Assembly: GCA_030681075.1 (NCBI GenBank)
Contig: JAUXUE010000031.1
Span: 1 to 7,197, forward strand
Direction: 5' to 3'
DNA length: 7,197 nucleotides
DNA from: Candidatus Amesbacteria bacterium
Lineage (GTDB): Bacteria; Patescibacteriota; Microgenomatia; CAZETR01; Amesbacteraceae
The translations under genes and the position numbers were made by a program. The notes under the pieces are model-generated. The model made no database searches. It saw only the letters and a list, made by a program, of their open reading frames with translations, and had not been told where the DNA came from. Each line of letters starts with the position of its first letter. Position 1 is the first letter of the stretch. Below, piece by piece: positions 1-5,520 of the stretch.

Positions 1-677
1 TCCGAAGTTATCTCGAGGTCTTTAATGGTTAAAAGATTCTCAAACAAACAAGCCACTGTGACCGGGCCAATGCCTCCGGGCACAGGGGTAAAAAAAGATG
101 CCCTTCGATTACACTCAGGGTCAAAATCCCCTTTGGGAAAACCAAGATCTATACAAATTGTACCTTCTTTGATTTCTTTTATCAATCCTGGACTTCCTGT
201 GGCCGAAATTATAACGTCAGCCCTGAGCAAAGTCGAAGGGTCAAAATCTTCTTTATCCATCCCAATGGCATTTGGAAATACTTGCATGAGTTTTCTACCT
301 ACAAAGCCCTTAGATCCAACTACAACCCAAAAAGGATACTCCTTAAAGGAGTCTCCCAAGATTTTTTGTACTGCGCAAACGACAGCAGGTAAAAAAGGAC
401 TATCCTCTCTTAATCCATCTACGTCCTTCTCAAGTGGAATTTGAGAAATTAGTTTTTGTGAATCTGGATGTGGGAGCTGGACCATAATGCCATCTTCATC
501 CCCATCAATTCTATTCATGACTATTTCCACTCCCAATCTTTTAGCAATTTCTGTTTTTATTTTTACATATCTGGCTCCAGAAATATTGTCATCACTCAAA
601 AATATCGCCAGTTTGGATTTTTTTCTAGGCAACTTGGCGATCAAATCTTGCGCAAAAGCCTTTCCATCAAATATCAT
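1..677 (-). CDS. folD: FolD, methylenetetrahydrofolate dehydrogenase/cyclohydrolase (3' end cut by window)
   Basis: Cytoplasmic bifunctional enzyme that interconverts 5,10-methylene-, methenyl- and 10-formyl-tetrahydrofolate with NADP. The visible 225 residues begin MIFDGKAFAQDL, the usual FolD opening. Family landmarks follow in order: YVKIK with the catalytic Tyr37-x3-Lys41 pair, GIMVQLPHP (Gln67), KDVDGL (Asp87), a Rossmann turn VVGSKGFVGRK (residues 119-129), ADVIISATG (153-161) and TPVPGGIGPVTVA (197-209). Bacterial FolD proteins usually have the TPVPGG motif some 50-60 residues later, so this one is compact; the shortening lies mainly before VQLP and in the Rossmann part. The ATG at 677 overlaps the glyA end by 11 bases, and no Shine-Dalgarno sequence is visible, so translation is probably coupled to glyA. 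Two short quasi-palindromic repeats lie in its reading frame. The C-terminal end lies beyond the window. Identity is firm; whether both activities survive the shortening is inferred. Confidence 0.9.
   Translation of the reverse strand, partial: MIFDGKAFAQDLIAKLPRKKSKLAIFLSDDNISGARYVKIKTEIAKRLGVEIVMNRIDGDEDGIMVQLPHPDSQKLISQIPLEKDVDGLREDSPFLPAVVCAVQKILGDSFKEYPFWVVVGSKGFVGRKLMQVFPNAIGMDKEDFDPSTLLRADVIISATGSPGLIKEIKEGTICIDLGFPKGDFDPECNRRASFFTPVPGGIGPVTVACLFENLLTIKDLEITS
101..134 (-). repeat. Quasi-palindromic repeat inside folD, copy A
   Basis: A 20-base core at 101-120 (plus strand CCCTTCGATTACACTCAGGG) is followed by a 14-base flank at 121-134. Its reverse complement matches the core of copy B at 221-240 in 16 of 20 positions, and the differences are confined to the centre. 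The flank (TCAAAATC, two pyrimidines more, then CTTT) matches the copy B flank in 12 of 14 positions, but in the same orientation, so only the core is flipped between copies. In folD it encodes GDFDPECNRRA just before the TPVPGG motif and keeps the frame open. Confidence 0.6.
221..254 (-). repeat. Quasi-palindromic repeat inside folD, copy B
   Basis: The core at 221-240 (plus strand CCCTGAGCAAAGTCGAAGGG) has a flank at 241-254, exactly 120 bases (40 codons) from copy A. The cores are inverted relative to one another, while the flanks run in the same direction. The two cores can also pair with each other: CCCTTCGA of copy A with TCGAAGGG here (8 bp), and CTCAGGG with CCCTGAG (7 bp). In folD it encodes EDFDPSTLLRA, just ahead of the Rossmann strand ADVIISATG. 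From memory, this motif resembles a short repeat scattered through many environmental bacterial genomes; that was not checked. Confidence 0.6.
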
Positions 678-1959
678 ATTTCTTACACAAAGTTTTCACT
701 TCTTTAGCAATCTCTAACAATTTCTTGTCTTTAATCATATTTAGTTTAAACATTTTTCTTTCTTCCTGAGTCATGTCCACGTTTTTGATTTTGGATGAAG
801 TGTAGACAATCACTTCATCAATCCACTTAGCAATCTGGCGCATTTGAGGTTCCTTCATTCCGCGCGAAGTGATCGCTGGTGTACCCAGGCGCAAACCTGA
901 TGGATAATAGGGCGATTTCTTCTCATTGGGTACTGTCTGCCTGTTGGCAATAATCCCTGCATATTCCAGAGCCCAAGCAGCAGCCCAGCCGTCAATATTT
1001 TTGTTGGTCAAATCAATCCAAACCATATGATTAGAGGTTCCGTCTCCCACCAAATTATAATTTTTATTTTTTAAATACTTCGCGATCTCTTGGGCATTTT
1101 TGACAATTTGGGCAGAATATTTTTTGAATGCAATCCCGTCAGCCTCCGCTAAAGCTACGGCTAGACTAGCAATAGTTTCCATATGTGGACCACCTTGAAC
1201 GCCGGGAAAGACAGCTGAGTCAATTTTCTTGGCTAATTCTGGATCTTTCTTGAGTCCGCGATCAGTTACCAGAATCATGGCTCCGCGCGGGCCCCGCAAA
1301 GTCTTGTGGGTGGTTGTCATTACAATATGGGCATATGGGACAGGTGATGGATGAGCGCCTCCTGCGACTAGTCCCCCAATGTGTGAAATATCAGCTACAA
1401 AATAGGCACCTACTTTGTTGGCAATATCTGCGTACTTTTGCCATTGAAAAATCCTGGTATAAGCCGTACCCCCTGCCCAAATAATTTTGGGTTTGTGTTT
1501 TATGGCCAGTTCTTCCAATTCCTTCCAGTTTATTTCACCATCGGCAGTCAAGCCATAGTGAACAGCCTTCATTACATGACTGGTAACGCTGACTTCTTGG
1601 CCCATAGACAGATGTCCGCCCATAGCCAATATTTGCGAAAGCTGGATATCTTTTTCCGAATCTCGTAAACCTTTTATTATTGCCAGATTGGCTGGAGCAC
1701 CAGAAAGTGGCTGGACATTGACGTGGGGTACACCAAATAATTTCTTGGCTCTATCTTGGCAAAGTCTTTCCAGTTCGTCCACCACAATATTACCTTGGTA
1801 ATATCTTTTTCCCGGGTACCCTTCAGCATATTTATTTTCAAATATACTACCCATCGCCTTTCGCACGTTGGTACTAGCATAATTCTCACTCGGAATCATC
1901 TGCAGTGTCTCATTCTGCCTCTTAGCTTCTTTTTTTACTAACTCAAATACTTTGTCCAT
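667..1959 (-). CDS. glyA: Serine hydroxymethyltransferase (GlyA)
   Basis: PLP-dependent cytoplasmic enzyme that converts serine plus tetrahydrofolate to glycine plus 5,10-methylene-tetrahydrofolate, the one-carbon donor for dTMP synthesis. At 430 residues it is close to the usual 410-430. Motifs visible in order: ETLQMIPSENYAS near the N-terminus (residues 17-29), EGYPGKRYYQG (46-56), the cofactor-contacting DISHIGGL (190-197), the lysine motif TTTHKTLRGPRG with the Schiff-base Lys219, FPGVQGGP (251-258) and SGLRLGTPA with the substrate-carboxylate arginine at about 357. The strand at 159-170 (IIWAGGTAYTRI) differs somewhat from the E. coli sequence around the same position. Its ATG at 1959 lies 22 bases inside the tmk end, with only a weak purine stretch upstream, and its TGA lies inside the folD start. 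Position four of a five-gene thymidylate operon suggests its main job here is to charge folate for the ThyX-like enzyme. Confidence 0.97.
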   Translation of the reverse strand: MDKVFELVKKEAKRQNETLQMIPSENYASTNVRKAMGSIFENKYAEGYPGKRYYQGNIVVDELERLCQDRAKKLFGVPHVNVQPLSGAPANLAIIKGLRDSEKDIQLSQILAMGGHLSMGQEVSVTSHVMKAVHYGLTADGEINWKELEELAIKHKPKIIWAGGTAYTRIFQWQKYADIANKVGAYFVADISHIGGLVAGGAHPSPVPYAHIVMTTTHKTLRGPRGAMILVTDRGLKKDPELAKKIDSAVFPGVQGGPHMETIASLAVALAEADGIAFKKYSAQIVKNAQEIAKYLKNKNYNLVGDGTSNHMVWIDLTNKNIDGWAAAWALEYAGIIANRQTVPNEKKSPYYPSGLRLGTPAITSRGMKEPQMRQIAKWIDEVIVYTSSKIKNVDMTQEERKMFKLNMIKDKKLLEIAKEVKTLCKKYDI

Positions 1960-2573
1960 AATTTGTCTATTCTCTGACTAACTTCTTCTATTGTACCAGT
2001 CCCATCCACAGTTTTTACGATCTTGGGATATTTGTTGGCCAAATAAGAATATCCATGTTTTACTTTTTTATAAAAAGAAAAACCTAATTTTTCAAACTTA
2101 TCACCAGATTTGTCAAAAGTTCTATTCAAGGAATCTCTAATATTGATTTCTAAATATATTACCAAGTCTGGCCACATATTAAAAATCGCTTGTTCATTAA
2201 TCTTTAATACAAGCGGTATTCCTAAATCTCGTCCAAAACCTTGAATTGCCATACTAGTAAAAAATGATCTATCAGACACGACTATTCCTCCCTTATCTAA
2301 TATTGGTTTGACGATAGTTCTCAGAGTTTGTGCCCTTGAGGCAGCATATAAATACTGTTCACAAATGTAATTCATTTTCTCCTTATACTCGGTGCCCTGC
2401 ACTACTTTTCTAATTGCATCCGCTATTTCTGTGCCACCAGGCTCTCTAGTCCAAATTATTTTTCGTTTGGGAAATCTCTTTTTTAGTTTTTCGACTAATA
2501 ATTTACTCTGAGTGCTTTTTCCACATCCAGCTAGTCCTTCAAACACAATATAAAATCCTTTTTTCTTTGTCAT
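1938..2573 (-). CDS. tmk: Thymidylate kinase (dTMP kinase)
   Basis: Phosphorylates dTMP to dTDP with ATP, the step after thymidylate synthase. The 211 residues are the normal family length. Visible motifs are a P-loop GLAGCGKST (residues 13-21), the dTMP-site segment TREPGGTE (42-49), YAASRAQ (76-82), DRS (101-103) followed by SMAIQGFGRDLG (107-118), and a LID region near 149-165 (NRTFDKSGDKFEK). The P-loop has Cys-Gly rather than a basic residue in the variable part, as in bacterial-type enzymes that place basic residues in the LID instead. The start is well supported: the ATG overlaps the thyX-like stop as ATGA (4-base overlap) and has a strong doubled Shine-Dalgarno sequence upstream. The 3' end overlaps glyA by 22 bases. 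Third gene of the thymidylate operon. Confidence 0.96.
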   Translation of the reverse strand: MTKKKGFYIVFEGLAGCGKSTQSKLLVEKLKKRFPKRKIIWTREPGGTEIADAIRKVVQGTEYKEKMNYICEQYLYAASRAQTLRTIVKPILDKGGIVVSDRSFFTSMAIQGFGRDLGIPLVLKINEQAIFNMWPDLVIYLEINIRDSLNRTFDKSGDKFEKLGFSFYKKVKHGYSYLANKYPKIVKTVDGTGTIEEVSQRIDKLWTKYLS

Positions 2574-4177
2574 ATAAACGTATCTCCTCCTTTACCTCCT
2601 AGTTTATCTAATTTTTGTTTTACTTTCTCAAGCTGTTTTAGACGTTCCAATCTTGGTTCGTCAGAAAAATCGATAAATTGCCTCATGGGCATGGCCAAAA
2701 TAGGGTCAATCTTTGCAATTTCATAGAACATCTCGCGGGCTATCCGCCTATAGGCAGGATGACCAGCCCGACTGGCGCGAAGAGGAATCATGTGATAGAG
2801 CTCGCGTAAATTTACCTTGAAGGTCCAATGCATTTTATGACCGTGGGTGACTACATATTGGGCAACTTCCGCTGAGACTTTTTTACAAATCTGTTTATAT
2901 AATTTTCCGAGATCTTGCATATGTTTGTCATAGACTTGCCAAGCAGATTTATTGCCTAGCTTAATATTTTTTAGCTCTTCTGGAATTTCATAGCCTATTT
3001 CGGTTGTCAAAAGCTGGCGTTGTTGTGTGAGCATGCGGTGACGTTGTAAATCTTTCCAAGCACCAACTATGTCGCAAAATAAAAATTCATATTCAGCTAC
3101 CTCAAAGGCTCTTCCCGGTTTGTGTCTTCTGTCAGTTCTGCCTACCAAATAGGCATCAATTAATTTTTTCTTTTCTTTAATATTTAATTTGTGTTTAACC
3201 CTACCCCGACTAAAGGGAAAAAGAATTTCGTTTACAACACGATTTAGATTGTGATCACTATGCCAAATCAATTTCACCCTGTCAGATTTGGTTTTGTCTT
3301 TTTTCAATATTCTTTTTGCAATCTTGGAAACAGCCATTTTAGACTGAACCATAAAAGATCTAAGCGCCGATCTAGATATCAGAGATGGAATTACCTTATC
3401 AATTTCAGTTTTTATTTCATTTGCAAGTTTCCTGGTCTCCCACAATGGATTGGCGTACATTTTATTGAGCATGCTTTCGGCAGCATGACCAGAAAGAGTA
3501 AGTCCTGTATTTGTCAGTGTACTCATGGGCAAAATACTGCGCACAATATCAAAGGCCTTGGCACGGATAGACGCTAAATATACTTTTTCATCAATCCCCT
3601 CCTTTATTGGAAAAGCCTTTTTCAAATATTCACGGGTTGCCAAAGTCAATTCGGTATACAAATCAAAAGTTTTGTCCATTAATTTTTTATAGACTTTATC
3701 CAGCTTTGCTTTTTTTAATTCTGGTGGCTCAAAATATAAATAGTGATTATTTAATTTTGCCGAGAAATCGACATATCGTGTAGATTTTTCGATATAAGCA
3801 GCCAGTCTTCCATCTTCGATATCTTTGGTTGCTAGTACCGATACCATCTCACAGGCCAAATAAACAACACCAAGCTGGGCCACACTGTCATCACCATATT
3901 CGGCCAGTACCCGATCAAAAAAACTTCTAGCTTTGGTCCTATCAGCCCCGTTAAATTCCCTGGCCAGTACCATTCTCAACGGTCTGGGGCTTCGGCTATA
4001 TCTACTAAAGAGGGCTGCTGCTACTTCTGGCGGCATCTTGTCTGTAAATGCATATACCGGCTTATCGACATTAGTCATCAAGTCGGACATTGATTTTGCT
4101 GTATTTTTGTCTAGAGATTCAATTTCAGGAGTGTATGGAATACCTCTATCTTTTAGCCAGTTTACTTTTTTCCCCAT
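2570..4177 (-). CDS. thyX: ThyX-like flavin-dependent thymidylate synthase with two fused ThyX domains
   Basis: ThyX methylates dUMP to dTMP using methylene-tetrahydrofolate and FAD/NADPH, releasing tetrahydrofolate. Usual ThyX proteins have about 200-300 residues and act as homotetramers; this one has 535 and appears to hold two ThyX-type domains. N-terminal half (about 40-265): GDDSVAQLG (95-103), then EDGRLAAYIEKSTRY (121-135) where ThyX has RHR-x7-E-x-S-x-R-Y, then ILPMSTLTNTGL (215-226). C-terminal half (about 300-500): GRAFEVAEYEF (355-365), RHR at 379-381, NLRELYHMIPLR (456-467) and an EIAKIDP end. The N half keeps E-K-S-T-R-Y but has EDG in place of RHR; the C half keeps RHR and the later LR arginine but lacks the E-x-S-x-R-Y end. 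The start at 4177 overlaps dcd by 16 bases; no Shine-Dalgarno is seen. Neighbours dcd, tmk, glyA and folD support a real dTMP synthase; activity is inferred. Confidence 0.85.
   Translation of the reverse strand: MGKKVNWLKDRGIPYTPEIESLDKNTAKSMSDLMTNVDKPVYAFTDKMPPEVAAALFSRYSRSPRPLRMVLAREFNGADRTKARSFFDRVLAEYGDDSVAQLGVVYLACEMVSVLATKDIEDGRLAAYIEKSTRYVDFSAKLNNHYLYFEPPELKKAKLDKVYKKLMDKTFDLYTELTLATREYLKKAFPIKEGIDEKVYLASIRAKAFDIVRSILPMSTLTNTGLTLSGHAAESMLNKMYANPLWETRKLANEIKTEIDKVIPSLISRSALRSFMVQSKMAVSKIAKRILKKDKTKSDRVKLIWHSDHNLNRVVNEILFPFSRGRVKHKLNIKEKKKLIDAYLVGRTDRRHKPGRAFEVAEYEFLFCDIVGAWKDLQRHRMLTQQRQLLTTEIGYEIPEELKNIKLGNKSAWQVYDKHMQDLGKLYKQICKKVSAEVAQYVVTHGHKMHWTFKVNLRELYHMIPLRASRAGHPAYRRIAREMFYEIAKIDPILAMPMRQFIDFSDEPRLERLKQLEKVKQKLDKLGGKGGDTFI
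2584..2600 (-). promoter_or_regulatory. Doubled Shine-Dalgarno sequence for tmk
   Basis: On the minus strand AGGAGGT (2600-2594) is followed by GGAGGAG (2590-2584). The nearer one ends 10 bases before the tmk ATG at 2573. Both lie in the last codons of the thyX-like gene, where they encode GGKGGD. It is the only strong Shine-Dalgarno sequence I found in front of any start in this window, and it shows that the organism probably has a normal anti-Shine-Dalgarno. Confidence 0.75.
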
Positions 4178-4728
4178 ACACTATTTAAATTTGAACCAAC
4201 TGTATTTTTTTGATTTTGATAGTGGCTTTTAAGATTCTTGTGACCATAGGGAAACTGGGCAGGACTGGAAAGCTGCATAAAGCTCATCTGGCAAATCTTC
4301 ATGCCTTTGTATAGAGCTATTGGCAAATTGGCCAGGTTTGAAATCTCCAAAGTCGCTTGACCTTCAAAACCCGGATCAAAGAATCCCGCTGTCGAATGAA
4401 TAACTAATCCTATTCTCCCAAGTGAGGATTTACCATCGAGTCTACCTACCAAATCGTTGGGAAATTTTATTCTTTCGATAGTGGTAGCCAATATAAATTC
4501 ACGCGGATGGATGATTATCGGTTCATCATCTTTGATAATAATTTTCTTCATTATTCGATCCACCTTTTTCTTGGTATCAATGACAGTCTGACTATGTGTG
4601 TCAAAGACCAAGAAATTATCACCAAGATGTAAGTCTACACTCGAAGGTTGGATACAACTGTCATCAAATGGAGAAATCTCTAGATCAAGCTTTAATCTTG
4701 CTCTTATGTCCCGATCACTCAAAACCAT
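4162..4728 (-). CDS. dcd: dCTP deaminase, probably bifunctional (dCTP to dUMP)
   Basis: Deaminates dCTP; the bifunctional (Dcd-Dut) subtype also removes diphosphate, giving dUMP directly. The 188-residue protein opens MVLSDRDIRARL, the usual Dcd start, followed by PFDDSCIQPSSVDLHLG (20-36), HPREFILATTIE (74-85), GRLDGKSSLGRIGL (95-108) with the nucleotide-binding GKSSLGR, HSTAGFFDPGF (111-121) and TLEISNLANLP with the likely catalytic Glu128. The HSTAGF-DPGF form and the SPAQFPYG and KSHYQNQK ends resemble the bifunctional mycobacterial enzyme more than E. coli Dcd, which has TAHRIDPGW; this subtype call rests on recollected family sequences. The frame remains open to an ATG at 4791, but the added residues are unrelated to Dcd, and a promoter-like sequence lies in that stretch, so 4728 was chosen. 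First gene of the thymidylate operon; its end overlaps thyX by 16 bases. No separate dUTPase is visible in the window. Confidence 0.95.
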   Translation of the reverse strand: MVLSDRDIRARLKLDLEISPFDDSCIQPSSVDLHLGDNFLVFDTHSQTVIDTKKKVDRIMKKIIIKDDEPIIIHPREFILATTIERIKFPNDLVGRLDGKSSLGRIGLVIHSTAGFFDPGFEGQATLEISNLANLPIALYKGMKICQMSFMQLSSPAQFPYGHKNLKSHYQNQKNTVGSNLNSVWGKK

Positions 4729-4734
4729 TATTAG

Positions 4735-4763
4735 ATAATAACACAACATGGAAAGTCTGTTAG
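4735..4763 (-). promoter_or_regulatory. Candidate promoter of the dcd-thyX-tmk-glyA-folD operon
   Basis: On the minus strand CTAACA (4763-4758, four of six matches to TTGACA) is followed by a 17-base spacer and TATTAT (4740-4735, five of six matches to TATAAT). The -10 box ends six bases before the dcd ATG at 4728, so transcription would begin at or next to the start codon and give a leaderless mRNA. No Shine-Dalgarno sequence precedes this ATG. The -35 is weak and the region is AT-rich, so the call is tentative, but its geometry is identical to that of the stronger toxin-antitoxin promoter. Confidence 0.4.
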
Positions 4764-4811
4764 ACTCTAGCAATGCCAAGGATAAAATCATTTGAAGCAG
4801 GGTTAAGTTAT

Positions 4812-4860
4812 GTCATACATTGTCATTTGCTTCGCGTCATTCGTAGTCATTCGTTGTAAT
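4812..4860. repeat. Degenerate ~10-bp repeat (GTCAT units) upstream of dcd
   Basis: On the plus strand GTCAT begins at 4812, 4822, 4836 and 4846, with a fifth variant GTAAT at 4856, giving spacings of 10, 14, 10 and 10 bases. The best-preserved neighbours are GTCATTCGTA (4836-4845) and GTCATTCGTT (4846-4855). No plausible gene covers the spacer 4729-4956. The units lie about 85-130 bases upstream of the dcd start. They may be a decaying minisatellite or protein-binding sites; the sequence does not decide. Confidence 0.55.
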
Positions 4861-4867
4861 TTACAAC
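4853..4867. repeat. 15-base perfect palindrome between two repeat blocks
   Basis: GTTGTAA-T-TTACAAC has 7-base arms around one central base. It sits between the GTCAT block and the TATGCC block, upstream of the thymidylate operon. The one-base centre suits a dimeric DNA-binding protein better than an RNA hairpin, and no T-run follows on either strand, so it is not a terminator. Its partner protein is unknown. Confidence 0.45.
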
Positions 4868-4869
4868 TA

Positions 4870-4913
4870 TATGCCCACTGTATGCCAATCGTATGACCAT
4901 AATATGCCAATTG
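4870..4913. repeat. Four tandem 11-bp repeats (TATGCC units)
   Basis: Four consecutive 11-base units on the plus strand: TATGCCCACTG, TATGCCAATCG, TATGACCATAA and TATGCCAATTG. TATG is invariant at positions 1-4 and the period is strictly 11. The array lies about 140-185 bases upstream of the dcd start and about 45 bases past the toxin stop. An 11-base period places each unit on roughly the same helix face, as in arrays bound by a regulator. The units are too short and lack the spacers expected of a CRISPR array. Confidence 0.65.
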
Positions 4914-4956
4914 TTATTTAGAAGCAGAAATCGAGCGCCAATTGAAACAATAAAAT

Positions 4957-5226
4957 TTAATACACATCAATGTGTCTGCCAATATTCAAAAACTGAACTA
5001 AGTTTAGTCCAACCCTTCGATATATGATCCTGATATCCCCCGTAATACTGAAAGCTAATTTCCCTCTCATTTTCTTTTTTAAAGAATGATCTTTCAAGCG
5101 TGTATCTTTAGGATTGCGTGTAAACCATCTAATTCTATCGTCTATCTCATCACCCAATTCAGGATTTTTGGTTTTTAGACGTTCTAAATTCTTTATATAA
5201 TCTTGACCGTATATTATTTTTTGCAT
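4957..5226 (-). CDS. RelE/YafQ-type toxin, probable mRNA interferase
   Basis: Probable type II toxin of the RelE/ParE fold; YafQ- and RelE-like members cut mRNA on the ribosome. From the chosen ATG it has 89 residues, typical for the family: MQKIIYGQDYIKNLERL at the N-terminus, a basic stretch KDHSLKKKMRGKLAFS (residues 45-60), then GDIRIIYRR (63-71) and the C-terminal LNIGRHIDVY with His85. The RIIY strand and G-x-H-x-x-Y ending are characteristic. The frame is open upstream to 5274, but those residues are hydrophobic and unlike the family, so 5226 is preferred. The start lies 68 bases inside the antitoxin gene, with no Shine-Dalgarno, so coupled translation from the leading antitoxin mRNA is likely. 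RelE versus ParE action cannot be settled by eye, and a gene symbol would be a guess. Confidence 0.85.
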   Translation of the reverse strand: MQKIIYGQDYIKNLERLKTKNPELGDEIDDRIRWFTRNPKDTRLKDHSLKKKMRGKLAFSITGDIRIIYRRVGLNLVQFLNIGRHIDVY

Positions 5227-5494
5227 TTGATGTACGGTGAGATAAAACAAAATCAGTAAATGAACCCTTACCATTCCATTCTATACTATTTTCAATTGGT
5301 TCAGCCGCAGCCCGCAAAGTTTCCTCTTCAAATTGCTTAGTAAAACCGTTTACTGTGATATCTCTGTACATAATTTTACGCATGGCGTCACGAATTAGCT
5401 CACTTACCGAAGTGTATTTTTGCGCTCTAACCATCTTTTTGGCATCAGCGTGCATTGCATATGGCAAAGAAATATTTAAGGTTATCGAATTCAT
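5159..5494 (-). CDS. Ribbon-helix-helix antitoxin, partner of the RelE-type toxin
   Basis: Antitoxin that should bind its own promoter and mask the downstream toxin. The 111 residues start MNSITLNISLPYAMHADAKKM; an N-terminal strand followed by two helices (TSVSELIRDAMRKIMY, residues 28-43) is the ribbon-helix-helix (CopG/ParD-like) DNA-binding layout. Residues 45-85 (ITVNGFTKQFEEETLRAA, then EWNGKGSFTDFVLSH) would be the toxin-binding arm. The last 26 residues are basic and largely encoded in the region shared with the toxin gene, an unusually long overlap. An ATG at 5539 in the same frame was rejected because the promoter and operator lie between it and 5494. A near-perfect promoter ends six bases before 5494. 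It leads the pair, the usual antitoxin-first order. Confidence 0.87.
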   Translation of the reverse strand: MNSITLNISLPYAMHADAKKMVRAQKYTSVSELIRDAMRKIMYRDITVNGFTKQFEEETLRAAAEPIENSIEWNGKGSFTDFVLSHRTSNAKNNIRSRLYKEFRTSKNQKS

Positions 5495-5520
5495 ACAATC
5501 ATTGTATGCTTTCCATACAA
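5492..5520. promoter_or_regulatory. Antitoxin operator: three alternating TTGTATG half-sites
   Basis: Plus strand CATACAAT-C-ATTGTATG at 5492-5508 is a perfect palindrome with 8-base arms and one central base. A third half-site CATACAA lies at 5514-5520, in inverted orientation to ATTGTATG with a 5-base gap. The array covers the -10 box, the spacer and the antitoxin start codon, so binding would block RNA polymerase. Ribbon-helix-helix antitoxins commonly repress themselves through such repeated half-sites; that this antitoxin binds here is inferred. Confidence 0.7.

Noticed and set aside
25..444. Plus-strand open frames, such as the 139-residue one over folD and others over glyA and thyX
   Set aside because: They lie opposite clearly conserved minus-strand genes and have no family resemblance or start signals.
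2570..4177. thyX-like gene as a fusion artefact or pseudogene
   Set aside because: The frame is intact over 535 codons, both halves keep ThyX landmarks, and it overlaps neighbours precisely at both ends.
4729..4791. Longer dcd reading frame from the ATG at 4791
   Set aside because: The extra 21 residues do not resemble Dcd, whose usual start is MVLSDRDI, and the region holds a promoter-like pair of boxes.
4870..4913. CRISPR array
   Set aside because: Units are 11 bases, contiguous and without spacers; no cas genes are nearby.
4794..4927. GAAGCAG direct repeat at 4794-4800 and 4921-4927 as target duplications around a small mobile element
   Set aside because: Seven bases recurring across 127 bases is weak evidence, and there are no terminal inverted repeats or transposase.
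4962..4975. ACACAT/ATGTGT hairpin at the toxin end as a terminator
   Set aside because: Only 6 AT-rich pairs with a 2-base loop, within the coding end, and no clean T-run follows on the minus strand.
5227..5274. Longer toxin reading frame from the ATG at 5274
   Set aside because: The 16 added residues are hydrophobic and unlike RelE-type N-termini; MQKIIYGQDY fits the family start.
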